NCBI GenBank assembly: GCA_019188255.1 | Contig: JAETXT010000011.1 | Location: 3,224,001 to 3,288,000 of the forward strand | Source: Verticillium longisporum | Lineage: Eukaryota > Ascomycota > Sordariomycetes > Glomerellales > Plectosphaerellaceae | Direction of reading: 5' to 3' | Length of the DNA: 64,000 nucleotides | Part shown: positions 45,858 through 57,199 of the stretch, piece after piece | Layout of the letters: every line of letters starts with the position of its first letter | Numbering within the stretch: the stretch's first letter is position 1 | Translations under genes and position numbers: made by a program | The notes under the pieces: model-generated | Seen by the model: the letters and a program-made list of their open reading frames with translations, nothing else | Databases searched by the model: none | What the model was told of the DNA's origin: nothing

Positions 45858-47314
45858 GGATGGCCAGCCTGGCGTGCTTCCCCACGCGAGTGGCTTCAGA
45901 GGAGGCAGAGCGGTGGATTCACGACTTGATGACAAGGCGCATGGAGCAAGCGGCGTGTTTGTGATTTTGCTTTGCTGCTACATTGGCACAGCCGTTTCGG
46001 GCTGCAGCCGGGACCGGGGGGGGGTGAGAGTTCTGGAGGTATCGTGTGCATATTTTGACATGGAGGACGATGAGACAGACAGTCACGCAGGTGGAGAGGG
46101 GTGTAGAATTGTAAAGACAGACACCTGGATGGCCTCAGGGCCAGTGATGGATGGATAACCATGAACTAAGGTAGTTGGATGAGTATAACCCGTCACCGTC
46201 CACCTCTAGGTACGTGAGGTAGTTCACTAGATAAGGAGTCAATGGCACCTAGTCCGAAAAGGAAGCCAAGGCACATGTTCTCGTGAGGCGCACCACGTTC
46301 GGCAAGCTGTGTGCTTGGTTGGGCTTGCATGTCGTGCTATGGCGAAGTCTGAGAGACGGAGGCGTCAACGGTCGTGCCAGCCAGGCTCCGGGCGAATGAG
46401 GTCTTCAGAGTGACATGTTATCTGTATCGGTGAGTCCCCCCCATTACGTCACGATAGCCTTCCTCGCACCAGCCTTGGCTCAGTTCTCTAGCCCCCCCTT
46501 CTCTCTCTCTCGGCTTCTCTCAGTCTGGCGTGAGACGTCGCAATAGACATCAGAGTAATTGTTGCTTCTCCGAGCCGGAGCAGCACCATGTCAAGTGGGA
46601 CGATTGCCGGCATTCGTTCTTTCTTGGTGGGTGGTGGGTTGGTGGGTGCGGCGCGATAGAGGGGGAGGGGAAGCTGGCGTCACCAAATTCAGGTACGTAA
46701 CCGCGCAGAGAGGCCAGTGAGTGGATGGACGGCCTGGTGGACATCCCGCATCGACCCGTGGCAGCGGGCGCTGATAACCCTTTTTTTTTTCTTTTTTACC
46801 TTTTTTGGGGCGTCTGCGCGCTACTGCGATGCAGTGTGGCTGTCTGTGAGTGATACTTGTAATAGGGAGCGAGCTAGGTCGAGAAAAGGGTTCGAGAAAG
46901 AGAGAGGGAGATCCGGTGTCCCACCCCCCCGGTCCCTCCTTGGATCTAGATGGACTTGGCCAGAGATTGAAAGCACCAGACAGAGTTCATCTGCCTGCGG
47001 CTTGGGAGGGGGCTGGGCTGGGAAGAGGGGGGACGGGAAACCTGTGGCCTGTTTTCGTTGGGCTGGCACACGTATCACAGAGAAAAGTGACGTCTTTCAT
47101 CGTGGCTTGACCTGCGGCTTGTTCTTAAGAAGCCTGTCCGCGCGCCAGTCCCGCGAGCCCGTCTGCTTCGAGTCCCTCCTGCTCATCACGACCACCTGTT
47201 GCCCCACGATACATCACCCAGCCCATTGAAGCGACGACCATTTCTTGCGAGCGAACGACTCGAACGAAGTAAGGCAAAACACTCTACGCACACACATCTA
47301 CACACGCACGCGAA
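45858..47314. other. Intergenic region, promoter of the DUF3602 gene
   Basis: About 1.46 kb with CTAGGTACGTGAGGTAG-type words near 46205-46230, T-rich tracts near 46780-46805 and a C/A-rich leader before the ATG. No gene is recognised. Confidence 0.45.
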
Positions 47315-48293
47315 ATGCCTTCCGCAGCAGCTGGCGAGGTCTCCCACGGCCGTGGCGGTGCCGGCAACATCCACGCCGACCAGACAAAGTACGTCGACGG
47401 CGCCGTCGTCCGGACAGGACCTGAGGGCAGCCACAATGACGGCGCGTACAGCGTCGGACGCGGTGGTGAGTTTTCTTTCCTTCTTTCTCTTCTCGCTGTT
47501 CACGATCCCCTCCGCCCTGGCTCTACTGTCCCGTCGTCGCGACATGCATTGGGAATCGCATCGCGCCAGTCGCATGGCGGATACCTACCTGTTCGCGAAA
47601 AACATGGCTCTTATCTATGCTCAACCCGCTTGTCCCCTCTTCCGGATCGAGGACCATGGCGAATGCAGTGGCGTTGATAAGGTCGAGCGAAGACGGACAA
47701 GGGGGGACCGGGATGTCTATGGTACAGGGGGGCAGGCCCCACGCTTGGCTGGGCGCGCGGCGGCGGGAGTTTGTCAGTCGGCAACGGGTCTAGCGTCGCG
47801 CAAGGCGCACGACCGCCTGCCTTGACCGACGACTCACCGACTCACCGACTCACCGACTCCCCCAGCGCATCGTCCCCGAGCCTGTCTGTCGACTTGCAGA
47901 GAAAATGGGGCAAATTGAACAGAAAACTCGGGGCAAGGAACAGCAAGGCGGGGGAGGGAGAAAAAAAAAAGAAGCCAAAGAAAATTGTGTAACATCCCGA
48001 AAAGACGAAACTGACAGCTCGCAGGCGCCGGAAACATTGGCGACGTCGGCGCCAGGACGCCCGTCGAGGGCCGCGCCGACAAGGACGTCGTCCCGACCGA
48101 GGCCTACCGACAGTCGGGCGAGGGCGGCGACTTCCACACGGGCCGCGGCGGCGCCGGCAACGCCTATGAGGCCTCGTCCCCGCGGAATGACGGTGACATT
48201 GACGGCAAGGCTGCGAGCGCCGCGGACCGGGCTTCTGGCGGACCTGTCGGGCTCGCGGACAAGCTGAAGAACAAGCTGTTTGGCAAGAAGTGA
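47315..48293 (+). CDS. DUF3602 GRGGAGN-repeat small protein
   Basis: Exons 47315-47465 and 48025-48293 give 139 aa. Three GRGGAGN motifs occur (near residues 12, 49 and 92), the hallmark of DUF3602, a fungal family of unknown function. The surroundings are Gly, Asp and Ala-rich and hydrophilic, and the C-terminus is a basic helix LADKLKNKLFGKK. The splice joins GRG|GAGN exactly inside the second repeat, which strongly supports this model. The intron (559 nt, GTGAGT...CGCAG) is by far the longest in the window and carries an 8-bp tandem repeat. There is no signal peptide and no membrane segment. The family is sometimes linked to stress or conidial expression; I cannot confirm that here. Confidence 0.85.
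47831..47858 (+). repeat. 8-bp tandem repeat (GACTCACC)3 inside the DUF3602 intron
   Basis: Three exact copies of GACTCACC plus a partial fourth. It lies about 170 bp before the intron's 3' splice site. Confidence 0.85.
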
Positions 48294-49038
48294 GAATGCT
48301 TGTGATTTGGCCACAGGACTGGAAGCAGGGGAGGGCTGTGCGGACGAGTGTCGGACAGGCAGGATTTTGATACCACGGGGGGGGATGATGTGCTTCTGTT
48401 GACGAGATGGATGGAGGGACCGGCACGGGATGGAGGACTGCTCATTTGCTACAATTACCCTTCTCTACACCCCTTTGATGTGGACGATATGGGGTTACAC
48501 CCATCATCCAAGCAATGAGGAATTTTGCAGATCGACACCGCTTGCAACACTGTCATCATCTCAAGCATGCCGTGACGATCTTCGTAATGACAAAAAAAAA
48601 AGTGTGCAACCATCAAGTCAACCAGGCAGGACGATCACTTGCATCTGACACTGGCTCATATGACACCTTTGCCCTCGAGATTCCGACTTGCCCCCGCCGT
48701 CCGACCATTCACAGCATCTCACATCTGCCGCGATTCAGCAGCTGCAGTCCCTGAACCCCCCTTTGGCCCCCGCCCTCAACAGCTCGATCGACACCTACGG
48801 ATCGTCGACAAGGGTCCACTGTGCGATATGCTGACAGACCCTGAGCACAGCCATCGTTTGGCTGGCTTTGCCGTCCAGCGGGGGCCACCAGCCTGACGCT
48901 CGTTGCCCCATCGGGCGCCATCTTGCAGCAACCTATTTCGTGAGGATGGAGCATAGGCATAGGGGTCCTGTCCAGTCCTGCCGGGGTGCGGCGCGCGGCA
49001 TTGGGCTGCAACAGAAAGAGTACACCCCTTTACCGTTC

Positions 49039-49073
49039 ACCGTTGGATATTGACCCGTTCCCACCGTTGGGTC
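49039..49073 (+). mobile_element. Solitary relic of the 59.6-kb element's terminal repeat
   Basis: These 35 bases align without gaps to 59645-59679, the left end of the MITE-like element, with 26 identities. The shared frame is ACC-TTGG-TAT-GACC...ACC-TTGGGTC. No matching opposite end was found nearby. Confidence 0.55.
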
Positions 49074-49873
49074 ATTTCAAGCCTTGGCGCCAGGGGTACA
49101 CGAGGCTACACAGGGCGCCAGAAGCAGGCCGGCTGGCGAGCAAGCGAGGTTGAGTAGCTGGCTGGGCAGGCCAATCTCTCCGCGGCTCGACTCAGCGCAA
49201 TACGCGTAGACGGCATAGTGATAGCGTAAGCGCCAAGCAGGTCAGCGTTCAGAGACAGAAGATTTCTTCCACCGGTTCGCATCCTCGCAAGGTCATGTGT
49301 CGGAGAGCCAGACAGCCGAGAGACAGCCCGGCAAGCGGCAGGCGGCAAGCTGGGCACCTGAAGGGGAGGTGGAGGGGGAGGGGAAAAGGGATGGGGGGAC
49401 GGATGATCAGCCTTGCCATGTTTCTGCTTCCCGCAGCCCGGCGAAACAAGAGTTGACAAAACCGGGTTTCTTGCTGCCCATCTGCCCATGAATTTAAACC
49501 GACCCTGGCAATACTACCTACCTTGTGGGCGCACGACACTCTCAGCTGCTGTCTTCCTCTTTCAATGATGAGATCCCAACGCCGAGCTGCCTATGAGCGG
49601 CGGCTCGACGGGCTAGCGCAAGACTAGCACACCCCTTCTGGCGAGGTTTCGCCCCATTAGAGAACGGGAAACCTCGCCCCCCTAGGGAACGGGAAGGCGA
49701 TCCTCGAGATCCGCATTGTTTTGGCGCTCTGGGGCGCATCTCCATGGTGCCGTGCTTTGGTTGCGTCGCCTCTCGCTTTTCGGATGGTGGAGGGCCGCAT
49801 GCGAGGATTGTTGGTCAGTTGGGCAGCTCGAGCAGGAAACCCAAGCGGGGATGCCGCAGCAGGGATCCCACCT

Positions 49874-49909
49874 GGCAGGCATGGCAGGCATGGCATCCAT
49901 GGCATCCAT
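49874..49909 (+). repeat. 9-bp tandem repeat, four copies
   Basis: Two copies of GGCAGGCAT are followed by two of GGCATCCAT. The unit count is a multiple of three bases, which keeps surrounding random frames open. Confidence 0.85.
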
Positions 49910-50192
49910 GGGGTTGATGGCATACGATGGGAGAGAGAAGGGGAGGAAGCCTTGCATCGCCGTGCCATGTCCTTCCTAGCTCGTTTCCTGCCATGGCGGG
50001 TTCGCTGGTGCATGTTTGGTCAAATCGGCAGAGGGTCGGTCGTGGGCGAAGCACGAGCACCATTATGCCCAGTGTGGAAATGGTCGAAAACTCGAAGGAA
50101 CCCAGACGTGGCCTGTCGTGCGCGTCGCTTCTTGTCGTTCAAATGCACAGCGGAGTTCATATTCTCCCCGTTTGCTTGGTTGTTCTCTCACC

Positions 50193-50294
50193 CTCTCTCT
50201 CTCTCTCTCTCTCCTCCCCCCTTATTTGCTACTGCCTCAGTCTTCTACCCGGACACCCTCTACTCCTTCCTCCTCCTCCTCCTCCTCCTCCTCC
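50193..50294 (+). repeat. Pyrimidine microsatellites (CT)10 and (TCC)9 upstream of ATG22
   Basis: A CT dinucleotide run (50193-50212) and a TCC trinucleotide run (50268-50294) lie about 450-550 bp before the ATG22 start codon. Such CT-rich tracts commonly mark fungal core promoters. Confidence 0.85.
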
Positions 50295-50748
50295 TTCCCT
50301 CTCCCCCAATCCCTTCCCCTCTTGGTCTTGGTGCTGTATACGACCCGCACCTTCCCTACCTTACCTCCCGCCTGTCACCTGCCGCGTGCCGCCTGTGTGG
50401 CTGCCCCCGAAGAAACCGCCGATTGGCTCAATCTGTGGCGCGTCTAGGGGACCTGCTGCCCCGAGAACTAAGGTACACCAGCCGAGCCCAGGCCGTTGTG
50501 CCTCTCCACCCCCCATTCCAGGCTGCCTGCACCTGCTCTAGTGCTTCGACCCGGCTGAAACAGGCCGGTCAGCCGTGCCCCCCTCCCCATCCACTCCCCC
50601 CGTTCAGGCGACCTTTTGCCCGTCCGAGGTACCTTGCTTGAGGTACCTGCCTTGCCTGACCTCACTGAGAGTCACCCCCCCCCCCAACCAGGCTGTCACG
50701 GGCTCCCGTCTCCCCTGAAAGGGACACGGGGGACAGCTATCACTTGTC

Positions 50749-52935
50749 ATGGTCCCGCGCCAGGACAACCACGCCCGTCCACCACCCCCCCCTCCTCTCT
50801 GGTCGCGCCTGTCCAACTTCTCCAAGAAGTCCTTCATCTCCTTCTCCTCGTCCTTCGAAGCTGACGACGAGCGCTCCGAATCCGAGGACGACGACGACGA
50901 CTACCACCATCGCCAGCTTTTGTTTCCCGCCATGTCCGGCCGCAACGGGGACCGTTATGGGCGTGATGACGGATCGCCGCCGGGCCGCTACAGTGGTGAG
51001 GATACGAGGCCGACCTCTCAGAAGGAGCTCGCGGGATGGTACGCCTACGCTTTTGCTGCCGAGACCTATGTCATCTGCGGTACGTCCATCTTGTTGATCT
51101 CGCCTGCCTGTCTCTGACAAGTTGACACCTTTCTGCGCTCTGAGCTGACCCGTCTTCCTAGCTATTGGTATGCCGAGCCGTGTCCCGTTGTTATCACCAC
51201 TTCTCCGTCTCTCTCTCTCTCCAACATCTGACAACCTCTAGGCTCTTTCATCCCCATCCTCCTAGAAACCCTCGCTCGCGAAAATGGCGTTCTGCTCTCC
51301 GACCGAACCACCCCCTGCGGCACCAGCGATTCGAAGAACAAGGCTGACGGCCAATGCGTCGTCTACGTCCTCGGCGCCGAGGTCAACACGGCCAGCTTCG
51401 CCATGTACACCTTCTCCATTAGCGTCCTCGTCCAGGCCCTGCTCGTCGTAAGCATCAGCTGCGCCGCTGACCACGGCAATTTTCGCAAGAAGCTGCTCCT
51501 CGGCTTCGCATGGACCGGCAGCGTTGCCGTCATGTTGTACATCTTCGTCAGCGCCAACACCTACCTCTTTGGCGCCCTCCTGGCCATCATCTCCAACACA
51601 TCCTTTGGCGCATCGTTTGTGCTGCTCAACTCGTTCCTGCCGCTCTTGGTGCGCCATCACCCCGACGTCATCGAGGCCGAGAACAAGCATGTTCCCGACT
51701 TTGCCCAGACGGACCTCGAGTCACAACCCATGAGGGGGGCCAGCGCCGCATCGGACGCGGCACCTGCGGACCCCGATGCGACGTCGCCGCTGGTCTCGAA
51801 CGCCGAGGATATGGTCACGCCCGACTGGCCGCGCAAAGCGACACGCGAGGAGCTGACGTCGGTGGAGCTGAACTTGTCGACACAAATCTCGGCCAAGGGC
51901 ATCGGTATCGGATACACGGCGGGTCTGTTCCTTCAGTGCGTTGCCATTGGCGTGCTCATTGCCATGCGCAACACGACGTGGTCGCAACGGGTCGTCCTCT
52001 TCATGGTCGGTGCCTGGTGGGCCATCTTCACGTTCCCCGCTGCGTCGTGGCTTCGACCGCGACCGGGGCCGCCGCTGCCCATTGTCGCGGCCAGCGGATT
52101 CTCCGGCATGTGGGCGTGGGTGGGCTATGTCATATACGCGTGGAAGTCGCTCTTCAAGACGATCAAGCTGGCCCGGCGGCTCCTCGATATCATGCTCTTC
52201 CTAGCCGCCTGGTTCCTCCTCTCCGACGCCATCGCGACCACCTCGTCGACGGCCATTCTCTTCGCCAAGACACAGCTCCACATGAAGCCCTGGGCGCTCG
52301 GCATGATCAACGTCATTTCCACGTTGGCCGGCGTCATTGGTGCCTTCAGCTGGGCGTTCATCTCGCGCCATTTCGGGCTGAAACCGCACCAGACGATTCT
52401 CGCCTGCATCGGGCTCTTTGAGGTCATCCCCGTCTACGGACTCATGGGCTACCTCCCGTTTGTGCAGACCTGGGGCGTCGGCGGCCTGCAGCAGCCGTGG
52501 GAGATGTATCCCCTCGCGGCGGTCTACGGCTTCGTCCTCGGCGGTCTCAGCGGGTACTGCCGTTCGGTGTACGGCGAGCTCATCCCGCCGGGCTCGGAAG
52601 CGGCATTCTACGCGCTGTACGCCATCACAGACAAGGGCTCGAGCGTGTTTGGACCAGCGATTGTCGGCGCCATCATTGACCGGTGGGGGCACATCCGGCC
52701 GGCGTTCTGGTTCCTGGCGGCGCTTGTAGGGTTACCGGCGCCTCTCATCTGGTTTGTGAATGTTGATCGTGGCAAGCGCGAGGGCGAGAAGTTGGCCGAG
52801 ACGATCGACAGCTTCAAGGTGCGGCAGGCGTCGGAGGATGCGGGCACAGACACTGATAGCGGCAGCGAGGACCGGCCCATCCTCAGTGCGTACGACGACG
52901 ACGACGACTACGAGGAGAACGACAGGCGCCACTGA
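50749..52935 (+). CDS. ATG22: Autophagy-related vacuolar effluxer Atg22, with a 6-nt microexon
   Basis: Vacuolar membrane permease of the MFS type that releases amino acids after breakdown of autophagic bodies. Exons are 50749-51079, 51162-51167 (CTATTG) and 51242-52935, giving 676 aa. The microexon supplies Ala-Ile in VICAIGSFIPILLETLAREN, a conserved Atg22 segment; skipping it would keep the frame but lose both residues. The cytosolic N-terminus (about 95 residues) is Ser/Asp-rich, then comes KELAGWYAYAFAAE, the first helix. About twelve membrane helices follow, with a loop of about 100 residues after helix 4 (DLESQPMRG and SPLVSNAEDM). The tail is acidic (YDDDDDYEEND). The GELIPPGSEAAFYALYAITDKGSS signature near residue 600 is characteristic. 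The gene follows a long CT-rich leader. Confidence 0.95.
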
Positions 52936-54711
52936 TGTTCCTGATTCCCACGTCACCTTCTCCATCTTGAGTTTGAGATGCAGCTTTTTGCGTTATTTGA
53001 CTGCATAGCGATGGCGTTTGGCACTTCTCCATTCCAGGTCGTTGGGGTTCTACCGCGACGCTTGAGTGATAATAGTATTACCTAGTACATACCTAGCTAC
53101 CTTTTCATGTAAATGATCCATGGCAATACGAATCTCACGCTGGATTCATGTTTGTACTATGCTTCTTCTCTTCTCGCCGGATGCGACCACGGCGAATACG
53201 GCGACGCTAGGTAAGCCAAAGTCTTCAGCAATCTCGTCTGTGGCAACCACGTTCGGGGCTGAGAGACGCGGGCCGACTGAGCAGAGGCATGGCATGCGAT
53301 GCGCGATTCAGGGGTGCAGGAGGCTAGGGAAGTTCTTAGGTGGGCAGCTCGCTACCAGTAGGTAGGTATAGCTACCTACTGGCAAGGTGCCTTACCTCCT
53401 TGGGGCTGCAGGCGCTAAATGACGTGGAGGTGCTACGCTTGGTACCTTCATCCCTTTATAATTAGGCCTGAGAATGACCTCAGGTACAACGGTACGTACT
53501 GGGCGCTTCAGATATGATGGCAGAATTCAGCTTCCCGACCAGTTATATGATATCGCTTGATCGCACTATATCAGATAAGAATCTTTTAAGTAGGCGGTCG
53601 AGCCGACTCCTTGGCTCCAAAGTTCCTGAGACCGTTCTCGGGCCTAAAGGGATAGACAGGGTGACTAGCAACTCCGCCAGCTCTCACAGCTCACAGCTCA
53701 CGTGACACTCGTCTTCCGACCCACCCCAGAACGTTTATTGTGTTTTTCGGGGTGGCTGGCGCGCAGGGACCGATTCGTTGCCCGTTACGCTTAGACGGCC
53801 AACAATCTGGAGAAATCGATCGCGCGCTTCTGCACCGGTTTGGGTCCTGCTGCTGCAAAGCGCTTGACCTCTTCTCTCCCCTTGTACCTTGCTCCTTTGC
53901 CTGTCCTGTCCTGTCGACGCTCGACCTCGGGAGACCTTGACCTTGCTCGACCACACGAACCGACAGACCTATCCATCTTGGGGTAAGGTACCTTACCTAG
54001 GGACCTGCATAGCCTCAGAGCAAGCAGCAGCAGCAGCAGAGCAGTAGCCGCCAAACACCGGTAGACGCCAAACGCGAGGAGCATCCCCCCCCTCACCACC
54101 ACTACGTACCACACTACCTTAGCCGCCCACCCCCCCCAAAGACACGCCCAAGAAAGTTAGCAGCTTGCCAGCTCTGCCACCTTTCATCAACAACACCACC
54201 CGCCCGCTCGCCTCGCCTCCTGCCACCCCAAACCCGCGATTCCGTCCGCGTCGCATCGCCCACGGGTCATTGATTCGACTCATTGTCAGCAATCGATTGC
54301 CACAGTGTCCGAGTCGCCTCTACGACATTGCATCGCGTAGCTGGACGGCCTGGGATTCCGGGCGCATTCGGATTTATTTTTCTTTCTTCCCTCGTCTTCG
54401 ACCAGCTCACTCTGTCTGTCTCGTCTCGTTTTCGCCTTCGTCAACAATCAGGTCGACACGCTTTTTTCGTGGCGCGCGACGAGAATCTTCGATCTCCGCG
54501 GGGAAGGGGCCCAAAAAAAAAAACCACACACAAAGACACACGACGGACGCCAAGGACAACATTGTCATTACTCAGCTGCGCGAAGCACCGGGTCCCCTCA
54601 GGCGCGCATAGCTCTCGCCCCTCGGTTCCTCCATCACCCGGCATCGCGGCATCAACGGCACGGAGGGCACAGAGCAAAGCGCGACACACGACACACGGCA
54701 AACGGCACACA
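52936..54711. other. Intergenic region, BAH-PHD gene leader
   Basis: About 1.78 kb. Words of the TAGGTA / GGTACCT type cluster at 53088-53110, 53350-53405 and 53985-54010. The last 600 bases are C-rich leader, open in the gene's frame back to 54283 but without protein character. No gene is recognised. Confidence 0.45.
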
Positions 54712-56249
54712 ATGTCGGCGAGCCCCAGGAAGCGCAGCCGGGCCGAGCCCGCCGAGGACACAAAGGCCGAGTGCCCGTTTGAGGTGAAATACGAGAGCGA
54801 GGACATAAAGACAAAGGCGCGCAAGGCGGCCAGGGGGCGGAAGCGGGCACAGCGGCGGGGCGGCGCGGGCGGCGCCGACGCCGAGGAGGACGAGATTGCC
54901 AAGGTCCAGCCCTCGCCCTTCACGCCGTCCGGCTCGTTCAAGAATGACGAGAATATGGATCTCCGCTACTGGGTCGAGCCGCGGGACAAGTGGATGGCCA
55001 TGACGAGATATAACAGCTTTGTTTGTGAGTTTTGACTGCTTCCCCCTTTCGCGTTCCGCCTGCCTGGGCCGTTCGCGACCACCAGCTGACGGGCGCTAGT
55101 GAATTCGGCCAAGTACTTCAGCGAGGGTTTTATCTACATCTCCAACGGCATGGCGTCGCCGACGAACAACCAGGTCAAGGTTGACGAGAACGGCGTGCGG
55201 CAGAGGATGCCCAACGAGTGGGTCGGCCGTATCCTGGAGATCCGCGCGGCGGACGAGCACCACGTCTACGCGCGCATCTACTGGATGTACTGGCCCGAGG
55301 AGCTGCCGGTGCAGACCAAGGACGATGGCAAGTTTGTGGCGCGCGCGGGGCGACAGCCATATCACGGCGTCAACGAGCTCATCGCGTCCAACCACAGTAT
55401 GTATCCTCTCTCGGCTGGGGTAGACGGCAGCACGAGGCTAACGGGCAGCACAGTGGACGTGATCAACGTCGTCAGCGTCACGGCCGAGGCCAAGGTCAAG
55501 CAGTGGTTCGAGGAGAACGACGACGAGATCCAAGACGGCCTCTACTGGCGACAAGCGCTCGATGTTCGCACCCTCAGCCTCTCGGTATGTAGCACCCCAA
55601 TTCCTGCACGTGGGATTCCTCGTCGTGCTGACAAGGCCAGTCTGTGCATCGGACCTGCAAGTGCAAGCAGCCCGCGAATCCCGACAAGACGCTCGTCGCG
55701 TGCTCCCAGCCCAACTGCAGCACGTGGCTCCACGACGAATGCCTCAAGCACGACGCCCTCATGCGGACCTTTGCGGCCCTTGGTACCGACCAACCCTATA
55801 TTGCGCCGCCGCCGCCGCCACCGGCCGCAGCGGAGAATGGCGAGACGGACGGTAGCAAGCTGGACCAGAAAACGGGCCGGCCGCTGAGCCCCCCGGACAA
55901 CGGCGTCGAGGTGCAGCAGTCGATCGACGCCAAGCCGGGCGCGTCGCCCGAGGCGGACGCAGCGGCCAAGGAGCGCCTCTCGACGCCGCGGGGCAGCGCG
56001 CGCGGCGGCGGCCAGGGGACATCGACGGTGGGCACCATTACGGCGGCGCCGGGCTCGCTGCGCAAGACCAAGGTGCCCAAGCGCGGCAAGGCCAGCGCGG
56101 CCAGGCCGTACGAGGGCCTGTTCGAGGCGACGCTCAAGGTGGCGGAGAATGCCGTCGAGATACGGGACCTGCGGGCCCATGTGACGGGCGGCGTCAAGGT
56201 GTGGACGGAGCCGCTGGTGTGCCTCGTCTGCCACACGACCATCAGCTAA
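54712..56249 (+). CDS. BAH-PHD chromatin reader, EPR-1-like
   Basis: Probable nuclear histone reader. Neurospora EPR-1, a BAH-PHD protein, recognises H3K27me3; plant EBS/SHL are alike in layout. Exons are 54712-55024, 55100-55396, 55454-55584 and 55641-56249 (449 aa). The N-terminus is basic (SPRKRSR, ARKAARGRKRAQRRG). The BAH domain spans about residues 85-235, with RYWVEPRDKW, FIYISNGM, EWVGRILEIRA and RIYWMYWPEEL giving candidate aromatic-cage residues. A PHD-type set begins CKCKQPANPDKTLVACSQPNC, less its last residues WLHDEC; its final CLVC pair comes only after an insert of about 150 low-complexity residues. All splice junctions keep phase. Assignment to EPR-1 rests on architecture; it could be another BAH-PHD paralogue. 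Confidence 0.85.
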
Positions 56250-57199
56250 TGGGAAGCTGAGCTGGTGTGCTGGGGATGCAAAGGGGTGCAGGTGTCGTGT
56301 CATGTTGTCCTCTTCAGCTGTATTTATTATTTTTCAACGGCCATTTGTTTGGGGTTGTGACTGGCAAGGCCGGCAGGCATGGTCAGCAGGCTCGACGGAT
56401 GGGAATTTTTCCCTTCCTTTCTTTCTTCTTCCCTTTACCCCTCGGAGAGTGCGGTTTTCATTTCTCACCATGGCGTTCAAAGCGGACTGGAGTCGGGGCT
56501 TTCTGGTTTGTTAGGGGGGGTGGTGCAGGGGAATATGGTAGCAGGAGGCCCGAGGTGGTGAGGCTTCGGATGTGACAGAGCGTTGGTGCTAGTGTGCTCG
56601 AGGCGACCTGGGGGTGAGATGGCATCTATATTCATTCATATCTCTTGTTGGAATGAGCATTGGTGTTTGTGTTTGTCTTGGCGGATGTGTCGTGGTGGAT
56701 GTGCCTTGGTGGATATGGAAGATGTTGGCCAAGAGCTCTTCAGTCAGCCGCCTGAGCATCGCACCTCTAATTATACCTACCTACCTAAGGTACCTACCTA
56801 GATAAGCAAAGCAGTGCATTGCGAGGCCCTCTGAGAATCTGTGATTGGCGGGTGGACATCCTAAACAACTAAGCTAGGTAAGCTGCCTCCCTAAGGTACC
56901 TAAAATGCCTATCCAGGTAGGTAGGTAGGTACCTAGGAGGTCCCTGAGCTCCACGGCGAGCTTGCGCTGCGTTGAGGCTGGGGTGGCGGCGATCAGCACC
57001 CGTTTCGTGCTACTTACCCCGCCACGCCCGAACGACATCTACCCTCTTCTCCATCGCCTGTTCGGCTCTCCAGAATCCAGACCACCATACGTCAACCGAC
57101 CAGAGCTCCCCTCATTCACGACCGCACCACACCCTCCCCCGGTCCACACCAACGGCATTGTATCTCGAGTACCTGTCTTCTGCCACTTCACACATCACG
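56250..57199. other. Intergenic region rich in TAGGTACCT words, CAP2 promoter
   Basis: 950 bases. Dense CTACCTACC / GGTACCTA words lie at 56770-56805 and 56872-56940, including a run of TAGG units. Nothing codes here. Confidence 0.5.

Larger units (their letters stand above)
48294..50748. other. Intergenic region, ATG22 promoter and leader
   Basis: About 2.45 kb. It contains a relic of the MITE terminal repeat at 49039-49073, a 9-bp satellite at 49874, and a strongly pyrimidine-rich stretch from 50160 to 50320 typical of fungal promoters. GGTACCT words recur near 50630-50650. No gene is recognised; a plus-strand frame of about 300 codons (49721-50641) is low-complexity. Confidence 0.45.

Noticed and set aside
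44742..45935. 397-codon frame antisense to the remodeler gene
   Set aside because: High third-position GC of the real gene leaves the opposite strand open; its H/L/R/V-rich product is typical of such shadows.
49721..50641. 306-codon plus-strand frame upstream of ATG22
   Set aside because: It runs through the 9-bp satellite and CT/TCC microsatellites and resembles leader DNA.
51510..52421. 303-codon alternative frame inside ATG22
   Set aside because: Out-of-frame shadow of a GC-rich exon; the ATG22 frame holds all conserved motifs.
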